A stretch of 64,000 nucleotides of DNA from Aeromicrobium sp. Sec7.5 (GTDB lineage Bacteria; Actinomycetota; Actinomycetes; Propionibacteriales; Nocardioidaceae), in assembly GCF_036867135.1 (NCBI RefSeq), contig NZ_JBAJIJ010000001.1, positions 620,001 to 684,000 of the forward strand, in the 5' to 3' direction. Position 1 is the first letter of the stretch; the number at the start of each line of letters is the position of its first letter. Below, piece by piece: positions 35,267 through 43,282 of the stretch. Both the position numbers and the translations under genes were made by a program. A model generated the notes under the pieces. That model was given only the letters and a program-made list of their open reading frames with translations. It was not told the DNA's origin and made no database searches.

Positions 35267-36520
35267 ATGACGGTGTCAGCCGTGGTCGACGGTCAGAAGA
35301 TCGAGTGGACCGACAAGAAGCGTTACCTCTGGATCATGGGGGCGGTCATCCCGCTCATCCCGATGATGATCTGGGGGCTCGTCGCCGCCACCGAGTGGCA
35401 CGTCTGGTGGTACTTCGGCCCGTTCTTCGTGTTCGTGCTGATCCCGCTGTTCGACCTCGTGGCTGGCCTCGACCCGAACAACCCGCCGGACGAGCTCATC
35501 GAGGCGCTCGAGGAGGATCGCTACTACCGCTGGGTGACGTTCGCGTTCATCCCGCTGCAGATCGCCGGCTTCCTGTGGGGCTGCTTCCTGCTCGGCAACG
35601 GCACGCTCTTCGGGTGGGACCCGTTCGCGGCCTCCGTGCTGCCGGGCATCGCCGAGAACCTCACCTGGTACGACAAGGTGGGCCTGGCCACGGGCATGGG
35701 CATGGTGGCCGGCATCGGCATCAACACGGCCCACGAGCTCGGCCACAAGAAGGAGGAGCTCGAGCGCTGGTTCGCCCGCGTCGCCCTCGCGCAGACCGCC
35801 TACGGCCACTTCTACATCGAGCACAACCGCGGACACCACGTCCGCGTCGCCACCCCCGAGGACCCGGCGTCGAGCCGCATGGGCGAGACGGTCTGGGAGT
35901 TCATGCCCCGCACCGTGCTCGGCAGCCTGCGCAGCGCGTGGGGGCTCGAGAAGAAGCGGTTCGCGCGCCTGAAGAAGTCCCCCTACAGCCTCAAGAACGA
36001 CCTCATCAACGCCTGGATGTTCACCGTCCTGCTCTGGGGCTTCGCGATGGCCGCGTTCGGCTGGCAGATCTTCCCCTTTCTGCTGATCCAGGCGGTGCTC
36101 GGCATCTGGCTGCTCGAGAGCGTCAACTACCTCGAGCACTACGGCATGAAGCGCGCTAAGCTCGAGTCCGGCCGCTACGAGCGGGTCAACCCGTCGCACT
36201 CGTGGAACAGCAACAACATCGGCACCAACGTGCTGCTCTACCACCTGCAGCGTCACAGCGACCACCACGCCAACCCCACACGCCGCTACCAGGCCCTGCG
36301 CGACTTCAAGGCGGCCCCGGTGCTGCCCACGGGCTACGCCGGCATGATCGTCGCCACCTGGGTCCCGCAGATCTGGCGCAAGGTCATGGACGAGCGCGTG
36401 CTCGGGCACTACGACGGCGACATCACGCAGGCCAACGTGCACCCGCGGATGAAGCAGAAGTACTACGCCCGGTTCGGCGCCACTCCGCCGCAGGAGGCTC
36501 CCGAGGAGGTGACGGTCTGA
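35267..36520 (+). CDS. alkB: Alkane 1-monooxygenase (AlkB)
   Basis: 417 residues, an integral membrane diiron enzyme with about six helices. The histidine boxes HELGHKK, EHNRGHH and LQRHSDHH plus the NYLEHYG motif are all present, so it should hydroxylate the terminal carbon of medium or long alkanes using O2 and electrons from rubredoxin. ATG 35267 follows GAGGAG with six-base spacing; an open frame extends upstream through the operator but is not conserved. The two rubredoxin genes follow at one base and by overlap, as in Rhodococcus and Nocardioides alkB operons. Confidence 0.97.
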   Translation: MTVSAVVDGQKIEWTDKKRYLWIMGAVIPLIPMMIWGLVAATEWHVWWYFGPFFVFVLIPLFDLVAGLDPNNPPDELIEALEEDRYYRWVTFAFIPLQIAGFLWGCFLLGNGTLFGWDPFAASVLPGIAENLTWYDKVGLATGMGMVAGIGINTAHELGHKKEELERWFARVALAQTAYGHFYIEHNRGHHVRVATPEDPASSRMGETVWEFMPRTVLGSLRSAWGLEKKRFARLKKSPYSLKNDLINAWMFTVLLWGFAMAAFGWQIFPFLLIQAVLGIWLLESVNYLEHYGMKRAKLESGRYERVNPSHSWNSNNIGTNVLLYHLQRHSDHHANPTRRYQALRDFKAAPVLPTGYAGMIVATWVPQIWRKVMDERVLGHYDGDITQANVHPRMKQKYYARFGATPPQEAPEEVTV

Positions 36521-36521
36521 C

Positions 36522-36797
36522 ATGGCGAAGTTCATCTGCCCCAACTGCGAGTTCGTCTACGACGAGTCCATGGGCATCCCCCGCGAGGGCTGGCCCGCCG
36601 GCACCCCGTTCGTCGAGGTCGACGAGGATTGGACCTGCCCGGACTGCGGGGTGCGCGAGCAGGTCGACTTCTTGCCGATCGAGGAGTTCGTGCGCAACGA
36701 CCAGGACGGCAACGTCATCAGCCAGGAGACCCGCGAGCAGGCGCTCGCCCGTCAGCGGGCCGAGCTGGAGCGGCAGAAGGAAGAGGAGCAGGCGTGA
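36522..36797 (+). CDS. rubA: Rubredoxin with C-terminal extension
   Basis: 91 residues. Iron ligands are Cys6, Cys9, Cys39 and Cys42 (CPNC and CPDC). The N-terminal 55 residues match alkane-pathway rubredoxins, and a charged 35-residue helical tail ([20 protein letters not shown]) is added. RubA1-type proteins often cannot replace RubA2-type electron carriers; which type this is cannot be settled by eye. It starts one base after the alkB stop. Confidence 0.93.
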   Translation: MAKFICPNCEFVYDESMGIPREGWPAGTPFVEVDEDWTCPDCGVREQVDFLPIEEFVRNDQDGNVISQETREQALARQRAELERQKEEEQA

Positions 36798-36961
36798 AGA
36801 TCTGGGAGTGCCAGCAGTGCGGATTCGTCTACGACGAGGCCCAGGGCTGGGAGGAGGAAGGTTTCCCGCCCGGGACGAAGTGGGAGGACATCCCCGACGA
36901 CTGGACGTGCCCCGACTGTGGCGCCGCGAAGGTCGACTTCGCGATGTCCCAGGTCGGCTGA
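36794..36961 (+). CDS. rubB: Rubredoxin
   Basis: 55 residues, minimal rubredoxin. Cys6, Cys9, Cys39 and Cys42 bind one iron (ECQQCG and TCPDCG), with the usual [20 protein letters not shown] core. It passes electrons from a rubredoxin reductase to AlkB. The GTG start overlaps the preceding stop as GTGA. No reductase gene is in the operon, so that partner must be encoded elsewhere. Confidence 0.95.
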   Translation: MKIWECQQCGFVYDEAQGWEEEGFPPGTKWEDIPDDWTCPDCGAAKVDFAMSQVG

Positions 36962-36980
36962 TGCGCGACCGGGCGCCGGG

Positions 36981-36986
36981 TACGGT
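36981..36986 (+). promoter_or_regulatory. -10 element of alk-linked tetR gene
   Basis: TACGGT is six bases before the ATG at 36993. It suggests the regulator also has its own leaderless promoter inside the alk unit. Confidence 0.45.
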
Positions 36987-36992
36987 CACGGC

Positions 36993-37598
36993 ATGACCGT
37001 CGCGACGTTCCGGGCCTCCGTGCAGGGTCAGCTGCGGGAACGGCTGCTCGACTCCGCGCAGGCGCAGATCGACAAGCGCGGTTGGTCGTCGGTCACGATG
37101 TCGCGCATCGCCGACGAGGTGGGCGTCAGCCGGCAGACGGTCCACAACGAGCTCGGCACCAAGCGCCAGCTCGCCGAGCACCTGGCGATGCGTGAGCTCG
37201 CCCGGTTCCTCGACGTCGTGCAGGCCCGCATGGCCGGTCAGGCCGATGTCGTCGACGCCGTCGTGGCCGCGTGCCAGGGCGTGTTGGAGCTGGGGGAGCG
37301 CAGTCTCCTGGTCCGCACCATCGTCGGGTCGGTGCCGGGTGAGCACGATGCCGATCTGCTCGCGATCCTCACGGTCGAGTCCGGCGAGATCATCGAGACC
37401 GCCGGAGCTGCGGTCAAGCAGTGCATCATCGACGGTGCCTTCGACCTCCCGCTCACCGACGCGGAGGTCGACGTCGCGGTCGAGACCGTCGTCCGCCTCG
37501 TGCTCTCGGCGATCACCCGGCCCTCGAAGCCCCCGGCCGAGGCGGCCGCTGACATCGGGTGGATCCTCGGGCTCGCCCTCAAGGGTGCTCGGGGCTGA
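36993..37598 (+). CDS. TetR family regulator of the alk operon (AlkU-like)
   Basis: 201 residues. The N-terminal DNA-binding domain has the helix-turn-helix SVTMSRIADEVGVSRQTVHN ahead of ELGTKRQL. The C-terminal ligand domain is alpha-helical (GERSLLVRTIVGSVPGEHDA). A TetR gene directly after alkB-rubA-rubB is the standard order in Rhodococcus-type alk operons, where it represses until alkanes or their products are present. I infer that it binds the TGTCAAG palindrome before alkB. Confidence 0.9.
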   Translation: MTVATFRASVQGQLRERLLDSAQAQIDKRGWSSVTMSRIADEVGVSRQTVHNELGTKRQLAEHLAMRELARFLDVVQARMAGQADVVDAVVAACQGVLELGERSLLVRTIVGSVPGEHDADLLAILTVESGEIIETAGAAVKQCIIDGAFDLPLTDAEVDVAVETVVRLVLSAITRPSKPPAEAAADIGWILGLALKGARG

Positions 37599-37613
37599 AT
37601 CAGTCGGGTCTGC

Positions 37614-37928
37614 TCAGTGGGCGAGCTTGAGGCCCACGACGCAGGCCACGATGCCGAGCAGCAGCAGGATCTTCACGATCGACACGGTCTCGTCGCCGCT
37701 GGCCATCGCGTAGCCGGCGGTCAGGGCCGCGCCGATGCCGACCCAGACGGCGTAGGCCGTGCCGACCGGCAGCGTGCGCATGGCCCACGCCAGGCCGGCC
37801 ATGCTGGCGACGAGCGCCGTGGCGAACACGACGCTGGGCGCGAGGCGGGTGAACCCCTCCGAGCGGCCGAGGGCGGTGGCCCACACGGCTTCGAGCACTC
37901 CGGAGACGATCAGGACGATCCAGGGCAT
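37614..37928 (-). CDS. SMR family efflux protein
   Basis: 104 residues with four membrane helices. The N-terminal helix has the essential glutamate (VSGVLEAVWATALG) and helix 3/4 the pattern GTAYAVWVGIGAALTAGYAM. This is the small multidrug resistance family; the SugE/Gdx branch exports guanidinium and the EmrE branch exports cationic drugs. The WATALG stretch after the glutamate leans to the SugE/Gdx side, but I would not insist. ATG 37928 has GAAGGAG upstream. A single gene, convergent with tetR. Confidence 0.9.
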   Translation of the reverse strand: MPWIVLIVSGVLEAVWATALGRSEGFTRLAPSVVFATALVASMAGLAWAMRTLPVGTAYAVWVGIGAALTAGYAMASGDETVSIVKILLLLGIVACVVGLKLAH

Positions 37929-38033
37929 GGCGACGCTCCTTCGAGCATCGTCTTGTCGCTGGCCGGGTACGACGCGCCTCGTCCGGGTGCCCGTGCGGGC
38001 TCCTGCGACGCTAGCAAACGGGGCCGGCGGCGC

Positions 38034-39512
38034 TCAGATCCACGAGCGGAACCACATGCGGGCCTCCCACGCGGACCGGGGCATGGTCTCGCCGGTCAGG
38101 ATCGGGTGGAACCACCAGAACAGGCCCACCGTCACGACGACGTAGGCCAGCACCCCGCCCACGAGCACACGGCGGGCGAGCGGACCGGCGGTGTCCCACA
38201 CGTCACGCAGCACGAGGCAGATCGCCGCGATGATGAAGGGCAGCATCGTGACGGCGTAGAACGAGAAGATCGGGCGGTCGTCGAAACGGAACCACGGCAA
38301 CCACAACGCCGCGATCATCGCCAGGAGCAGGCCGTGCTTCCAGGAGCGTTCCCAGACCCACATCGCGGCACTCGCCACGACGGCCGCTGATCCGAGCCAC
38401 CAGACGAGCGGGTTGCCGAGCAGCGTGATGACGCGGATGCACGAGTCGCCGCGGCCCGCGCCGCACATGGCGGCCGGCAGGTCGTTCTGCGCGTCGACCG
38501 CGACGGGGCGGCTGAGGATCGTCCATCCCCAGGCGTCCGACTGGTACGGGTGGGTCTGCTCGGACAGGTACTCGCCGGTGTGGAACTGGTAGTCGAGCAG
38601 GTGGAACTGCCACAGCTGGCTGAACCGGTTGCCGTCGCCGAGGTCGAAGCGTGCGGCGTAGACCTCGTGGTGGACCAGCCAACCGGTCCACGTGGCCACG
38701 TAGACGACGAGGGCCACGAGGACGAGCGAGACGAACGCGGGGCCGGCCACGAACAGCAGGGCCCGCCCCCACCAGGCGGCTCGGGGGGCCTCGGGGTCGC
38801 GCAGGGGCGAGCGCCACCGGAGCAGGAGCTCCCAGCCGACCACGAGGAGACCGGCCACCGCGAGCGGGAACAGGCCGCTCCACTTCGTGGCGATCGCCAT
38901 CCCGCAGCACACGCCCGCCAGCAGCTGCCACGGCCGCAGGGGTCGCCAGCGCAGGCTCGTCTCGAGGTGGTGGGCGATCCGGTCGCGGTCGGCGACGAGG
39001 CAGGCGACGGCCGACACGATCCAGAAGGTCAGGAACCCGTCGAGCAGGGCCAGCCGCGACATCACGAAGTGCAGGCCGTCGACGCAGAGCAGCAGACCGG
39101 CGAGGCAACCGAGCCACGTCGAGCCGGTCAGGCGGCGGACGAGTCGGGCCAGCACGAGCACCGTGAGAGCGCCGACGACGACCGCGCTGATGCGCCAGCC
39201 GAACCCGTCGAGGCCGAAGATGTGCTCGCCGAGGGCGATCATCCACTTGCCGCCCTCGGGGTGGGCCACCTGCGTCGGGAGATCGGTGAAGAGTCGGGTC
39301 GTCTCGCCGTCCGCGATCCTGGCGTTGGCGCCGTCGGTGGCGTCGCGCGCGTACCCGACCTCGAGCATCGACCACGCGTGCTTGGCGTAGTACGTCTCGT
39401 CGAACAGCAGGCGGTTGGGCGAGCCCACGTGCCAGACGCGCGTGACGAAGGCGAGCAGCGCCACCCCGAGCGGCCCGATCCACCCCCACACGCGTTCGTC
39501 GACCCGTCGCAC
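38034..39512 (-). CDS. Dolichyl-phosphate-mannose-protein mannosyltransferase (PMT, GT39)
   Basis: 492 residues, a polytopic GT-C enzyme with about eleven helices. The first loop carries LLFDETYYAKHAWSM, with the catalytic Asp-Glu of PMTs; HPEGGKWMIALGEHIFG and the C-terminal PMT_4TMC domain follow. In mycobacteria the equivalent (Rv1002c) O-mannosylates secreted proteins from polyprenyl-phosphate-mannose. It is normally divergent from and next to rsmI; here a DUF559 gene and two repeat clusters lie between. GTG start 39512 with TAGGGT six bases upstream. Confidence 0.93.
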   Translation of the reverse strand: MRRVDERVWGWIGPLGVALLAFVTRVWHVGSPNRLLFDETYYAKHAWSMLEVGYARDATDGANARIADGETTRLFTDLPTQVAHPEGGKWMIALGEHIFGLDGFGWRISAVVVGALTVLVLARLVRRLTGSTWLGCLAGLLLCVDGLHFVMSRLALLDGFLTFWIVSAVACLVADRDRIAHHLETSLRWRPLRPWQLLAGVCCGMAIATKWSGLFPLAVAGLLVVGWELLLRWRSPLRDPEAPRAAWWGRALLFVAGPAFVSLVLVALVVYVATWTGWLVHHEVYAARFDLGDGNRFSQLWQFHLLDYQFHTGEYLSEQTHPYQSDAWGWTILSRPVAVDAQNDLPAAMCGAGRGDSCIRVITLLGNPLVWWLGSAAVVASAAMWVWERSWKHGLLLAMIAALWLPWFRFDDRPIFSFYAVTMLPFIIAAICLVLRDVWDTAGPLARRVLVGGVLAYVVVTVGLFWWFHPILTGETMPRSAWEARMWFRSWI

Positions 39513-39518
39513 CCGATC

Positions 39519-39524
39519 ACCCTA
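39519..39524 (-). promoter_or_regulatory. -10 element of PMT gene
   Basis: TAGGGT on the minus strand lies six bases before the GTG at 39512. The repeat cluster B begins 18 bases further upstream, so the repeat may extend into the -35 region. Confidence 0.5.
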
Positions 39525-39541
39525 GCGACGCCCCCCGCCCA

Positions 39542-39655
39542 GGGGCGGTGAGTGTTCCACGCTCGGACAGGGGGGCGGTGAGTGTTCCCCCGCCCCAGGT
39601 TTGAGGTGGGGGAACACTCACCGCCCGGGCCGCGTGGGTGGAACACTCACCGCCC
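39542..39655. repeat. TGAGTGTTCC inverted repeat cluster B
   Basis: Four copies: plus strand at 39542-39560 and 39572-39591 (GGCGGTGAGTGTTCC), inverted at 39606-39626 and 39636-39655 (GGAACACTCACCGCCC). As in cluster A, plus copies precede inverted copies. It occupies the divergent spacer between the PMT gene and the DUF559 gene, so a role as a simple transcription terminator is unlikely here. Confidence 0.9.
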
Positions 39656-39740
39656 GAAGGCGCCATCCACAGGTTCGCGCCTTCCACCGGCTGTGGTGCA
39701 GCTCTTCGATTCCGCGGTCGACGTCACCAGCGTGTGACTC

Positions 39741-40685
39741 ATGCATCGACCCACGCGCGTCCCCGACCACTTGACTCACCGGGCCTTCCACCGCCGGGAG
39801 GCTCGCGCAGCAGGATTGACCGACCGGATGCTCGACCACCCGAGGTTCGTCCGCGTCCACCCGTGCGTCTTCCGCCTGGCGTCGACCGAGCTCGACCGCG
39901 CGGGTCTGATCGCCGCGGCCCGGCTCGCCGTCCCCGAGGACGCGGTGCTCAGTCACACGACCCGGCTCGAGGTCGCGGGGGTCGACGTCGGGGACCCCGT
40001 GATCCACTTCACGATCGGTCGAGAGCTCCATCTCGCGTACGTCGGCGTGATGCTGCACCGCACCGTGAAGCTGCCCCCGTGCGACAAGACCGGCGTCACG
40101 CTTTCGGCGGCTTGGGTCCAGTCGGCTTCGGTGCTGCCTCCGATCTGGGCCATCGCTGCCGCCGACCAGCTGCTCGCCACGAAGCTCGTCACGGCGGCGG
40201 CCCTCACCGAGTCGGCCGCCCTCGATCCGTGGAGACCGGGGGCTGAGATGGTCGAGCACGTGCTGCCGTGGGTGGACGCCCGATCGGCCTCGTTCCCGGA
40301 AAGTCGCACGCGCGTGTTCCTCCGGGCGGCCGGTCTCGAGGCGCCAGAGGTGAACGCACCGATCACCGACGGGCCCGACCTCCTGGCCATCGGGGACCTC
40401 GTGTTTCGCCACTGGCGCCTGGTCGTGGAGTACGAGGGTCGTCAGCACGCGTTCGACGCACGGCAGTTCGAGTGGGACATCGAGCGGTACCGGCGACTCC
40501 GTGAGGCCGGATGGAGCTACCTGCGGCTCACGGCCCGTGACCTGGCCAACCCGCGGCGCTTGGCGCGCCTGGTCCACCGCGCCTTGGTGGCGCAGGGTTA
40601 CGACGGCCCGGCGCCCGACTTCGGGACGGTCTGGGCGTGGACGACGAGCAGCCCGCGGCTCCGTGTGCCGGATCGGATCCGCTGA
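39741..40685 (+). CDS. DUF559 / Vsr-like nuclease-fold protein
   Basis: 314 residues. The N-terminal part (RREARAAGLTDRMLDHPRFV, then RVHPCVFRLAST) resembles the AbiEi-type winged-helix region seen on many actinobacterial DUF559 proteins. The C-terminal part (LVVEYEGRQHAFDARQFEWD, then IERYRRLREAGWSYLRLT) is the DUF559 PD-(D/E)XK-like endonuclease fold related to Vsr; the E and the D-x-x-R segments are visible. Its biological role is unknown. It separates PMT and rsmI, which are usually neighbours, and is bracketed by repeat clusters 85 bases upstream and 26 bases downstream. No clear ribosome site or -10 is visible. Confidence 0.82.
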   Translation: MHRPTRVPDHLTHRAFHRREARAAGLTDRMLDHPRFVRVHPCVFRLASTELDRAGLIAAARLAVPEDAVLSHTTRLEVAGVDVGDPVIHFTIGRELHLAYVGVMLHRTVKLPPCDKTGVTLSAAWVQSASVLPPIWAIAAADQLLATKLVTAAALTESAALDPWRPGAEMVEHVLPWVDARSASFPESRTRVFLRAAGLEAPEVNAPITDGPDLLAIGDLVFRHWRLVVEYEGRQHAFDARQFEWDIERYRRLREAGWSYLRLTARDLANPRRLARLVHRALVAQGYDGPAPDFGTVWAWTTSSPRLRVPDRIR

Positions 40686-40711
40686 GCGACCGGCTGGTGT
40701 TTTCCTCCCCC

Positions 40712-40796
40712 GGGGCGGTGAGTGCTCCACCACCTGAGCGCTGGGGTGGGGGAACACTCACCGTCCCTCACGTATGGGTGGAAGACTCACCGCCCC
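40712..40796. repeat. TGAGTGTTCC inverted repeat cluster C
   Basis: Three copies: plus at 40712-40731 (GGCGGTGAGTGCTCCACC), inverted at 40746-40767 (GGAACACTCACCGTCCC) and 40776-40796 (GGAAGACTCACCGCCCC). It lies between the DUF559 stop and the rsmI -10 element (40822). Confidence 0.9.
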
Positions 40797-40821
40797 TCCG
40801 GGCGGGAGGGACGGTGGATGG

Positions 40822-40827
40822 CACGAT
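40822..40827 (+). promoter_or_regulatory. -10 element of rsmI
   Basis: CACGAT is six bases before the ATG at 40834 and supports that start over a frame extending into the repeat. Confidence 0.45.
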
Positions 40828-40833
40828 GCAGGC

Positions 40834-41661
40834 ATGTTGATCCTCGCGGGTACCTCGATCGGTCAGGTCTCGGACGTGTCACGACGCCTCGGGCCGGCGC
40901 TGTCGAGCGCTGACGTCATCGCGGCCGAGGACACCCGCCGCCTCGCGCGGCTCACGAGCGAGCTCGGGGTCGAGACCCGCGGCCGGGTCGTGTCGTTCTT
41001 CGAGGGCAACGAGCAGTCGCGCACGTCGGAGCTCGTCGACCTGCTCCGCGTCGGCTACTCCGTGGTCCTCGTGACCGACGCGGGCATGCCGAGCATCTCC
41101 GACCCCGGCTACCGGCTCGTCTCCGAGGCGGTCGAGGCCGGCATCGAGGTCAGCGTGATCCCCGGTCCTTCCGCCGTGCTCACCGCGCTGGCGATCTCCG
41201 GCCTGCCGGTCGACCGGTTCACCTTCGAGGGGTTCCTGCCCCGCAAGCCGAGCGCCCGCGACCGCTTCCTGAAGGACGTCGCCGAGGAGCAGCGCACGCT
41301 CGTGTTCTTCGAGTCGCCGCACCGCACGGAGGCCACGCTTCGCGCGATGCGCACCGTGTTCGGCCCTGAGCGCCGAGCCGTGGTGTGTCGTGAGCTGACC
41401 AAGACGTACGAGGAGGTCGTCCGCGGCACGACCCACGACCTCGTGGTCTGGGTCGAGGGTCTCGAGCAGGGGGTGCGCGGCGAAGTCACCCTGGTCGTGG
41501 AGGGCGCCGCGCCGACCGAGGTCGAGCTGAACCCGGAGGTCCTGGCCGACCTCGTCGACCGGGCGGAGGCCACCGGCCTGAGTCGCAAGGACGCGATCGC
41601 AGCCGTGGCGCAGAGCACCGGGGCTCCCAAGAACCTCGTGTACGACGCGGCCCACGCCTGA
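40834..41661 (+). CDS. rsmI: 16S rRNA 2'-O-methyltransferase RsmI (C1402)
   Basis: 275 residues of the tetrapyrrole-methylase-like fold. LILAGTSIGQVSDVSRRL (the family is usually LVGTPIGNLxDIS) opens the SAM site. AEDTRRLARLTSELG, VLVTDAGMPSISDPGYRLV and VIPGPSAVLTALAISGLPVD are clear signatures. The enzyme methylates the ribose of C1402 at the decoding centre. The window's metG follows 27 bases later with its own promoter, an order shared with mycobacteria. Confidence 0.96.
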   Translation: MLILAGTSIGQVSDVSRRLGPALSSADVIAAEDTRRLARLTSELGVETRGRVVSFFEGNEQSRTSELVDLLRVGYSVVLVTDAGMPSISDPGYRLVSEAVEAGIEVSVIPGPSAVLTALAISGLPVDRFTFEGFLPRKPSARDRFLKDVAEEQRTLVFFESPHRTEATLRAMRTVFGPERRAVVCRELTKTYEEVVRGTTHDLVVWVEGLEQGVRGEVTLVVEGAAPTEVELNPEVLADLVDRAEATGLSRKDAIAAVAQSTGAPKNLVYDAAHA

Positions 41662-41676
41662 CCGGGAGCCGCTCAC

Positions 41677-41682
41677 TAGGAT
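41677..41682 (+). promoter_or_regulatory. -10 element of metG
   Basis: TAGGAT is six bases before the metG ATG. Confidence 0.5.
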
Positions 41683-41688
41683 TGCGGC

Positions 41689-43278
41689 ATGGCTGATCGG
41701 ACGTTCTACGTCACCACGCCCATCTTCTACGTCAACGACGCGCCCCACATCGGGCACGGCTACACGCAGACGATGGGCGACGTCCTGTCCCGGTGGCACC
41801 GGCAGCGCGGCGAGCGCGTCTGGTACCTCACGGGTGTCGACGAGCACGGGCAGAAGGTGCTCCGCAAGGCCGACGAGAACGGCGTGGCCCCGCAGGACTG
41901 GGTCGACGGCCTGGTCGAGCGCGAGTGGAAGCCCATGCTCGAGACGATCGACCTCGCCAACGACGACTTCATCCGCACCTCGGAGGAGCGCCACGAGGTC
42001 GGCGTCCAGGCGTTCTGGAACAAGCTCAACGACAACGGCGCCGTCTACCAGGGTGAGTTCTCCGGCTGGTACTCCGTGGGCTCGGAGGAGTTCGTCGGCG
42101 ACGACGACGTCACCGACGGCGAGGGCGACGACGCGGGCCACAAGATCTCGAAGCTGGACGGCTCGCGGGTCGAGCACGTCACCGAGTCCAACTACTTCTT
42201 CCGGTTGAGCGACTACCAGCAGAAGCTGCTCGACTTCTTCGACGCGAATCCCGACTTCATCCAGCCGGCCTCGGCGCGCAACGAGGTCGTCTCGTTCGTA
42301 ACGCGCGGTCTGACGGACCTGTCGATCTCGCGCTCGACGTTCGACTGGGGCATCCCGGTGCCGTGGGACGCCGACCACATCTTCTACGTGTGGATCGAGG
42401 CCCTCCTCAACTACGTCACGGCGGCCGGGTACGGCAGCGACGACGCGGCCGACGAGCAACGCTTCGAGGACCTCTGGCCGGCGGACGTGCACATCGTCGG
42501 CAAGGACATCGTTCGGTTCCACGCCATCATCTGGCCCGCGATGCTGATGGCCGCCGGCCTGCCCACGCCGAAGCGGGTCTTCGCGCACGGCTGGATCCTG
42601 GTCGGTGGGCAGAAGATGTCCAAGAGCAAGGCCAACGGCATCCACCCGACCCAGATCGTCGACACGTTCGGCTCGGACGCGTACCGCTACTACTTCTCGC
42701 GCGCGCTCACGTTCGGCAACGACGGCTCGATCTCGTGGGAGGACATCGGCGCGCGCTACCACGCCGAGCTGGCCAACGGCCTCGGCAACCTCGCGTCGCG
42801 CGCGGCCGCCATGGTCGGCAAGTACTTCGACGGCGAGCTGCCGGACGCCGGTGAGCACACCGACGCCGAGCGCGCGATCGTCGACCTCGTCGCCACCGCC
42901 ACTGCCGAGGCCGACGCCGCGATCGAGGCGATCGCTCCCCACGACGCCGTCGCGGCGATCTGGCGGATCGTCGACGGCCTCAACGGCTACGTGACCGACC
43001 AGCAGCCTTGGCAGGTCGCGAAGGACGAGGCGCAGCGCGAGCGGCTCGGCACGATCCTCAACACGACGGTGGAGGGCCTGCGCGCGCTGGCGGTCCTGCT
43101 GCACCCCGTCATGCCGAAGGCCACCGCCGTCCTCTGGGACTCCGTCGGCGGTGCCGTCATCGGCGACCTCGCCGAGCAGCGGATCGCCGACGTGCCCCGC
43201 TGGGGCCAGGTTCCCGCGGGCACCCCGATCGTCAAGACGGCGGCCCTGTTCCCGCGCATCGACCTCACGGAGGAGTGA
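41689..43278 (+). CDS. metG: Methionyl-tRNA synthetase
   Basis: 529 residues, class I synthetase. The HIGH motif appears as NDAPHIGHGYTQ and the KMSKS loop as GGQKMSKSKANGIHP. The connective peptide (SEEFVGDDDVTDGEGDD) lacks the CxxC zinc knuckle, so it is the zinc-free short type found in Actinobacteria, without the C-terminal tRNA-binding domain. It charges tRNA-Met for initiation and elongation. An acidic insert in the knuckle region is the only oddity. Confidence 0.97.
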   Translation: MADRTFYVTTPIFYVNDAPHIGHGYTQTMGDVLSRWHRQRGERVWYLTGVDEHGQKVLRKADENGVAPQDWVDGLVEREWKPMLETIDLANDDFIRTSEERHEVGVQAFWNKLNDNGAVYQGEFSGWYSVGSEEFVGDDDVTDGEGDDAGHKISKLDGSRVEHVTESNYFFRLSDYQQKLLDFFDANPDFIQPASARNEVVSFVTRGLTDLSISRSTFDWGIPVPWDADHIFYVWIEALLNYVTAAGYGSDDAADEQRFEDLWPADVHIVGKDIVRFHAIIWPAMLMAAGLPTPKRVFAHGWILVGGQKMSKSKANGIHPTQIVDTFGSDAYRYYFSRALTFGNDGSISWEDIGARYHAELANGLGNLASRAAAMVGKYFDGELPDAGEHTDAERAIVDLVATATAEADAAIEAIAPHDAVAAIWRIVDGLNGYVTDQQPWQVAKDEAQRERLGTILNTTVEGLRALAVLLHPVMPKATAVLWDSVGGAVIGDLAEQRIADVPRWGQVPAGTPIVKTAALFPRIDLTEE

Positions 43279-43282
43279 GCAC

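Noticed and set aside
37929..38030. Possible guanidine riboswitch upstream of the SMR gene
   Set aside because: I looked for the ykkC core and for the paired ACGR-loop hairpins of the mini-ykkC class. The GCCCGCACGGGC hairpin has the wrong loop and no second matching stem exists.
39513..40833. Insertion sequence around the DUF559 gene
   Set aside because: No transposase, no terminal inverted repeats of IS type and no target duplication can be seen; the flanking repeats are short multi-copy clusters instead.
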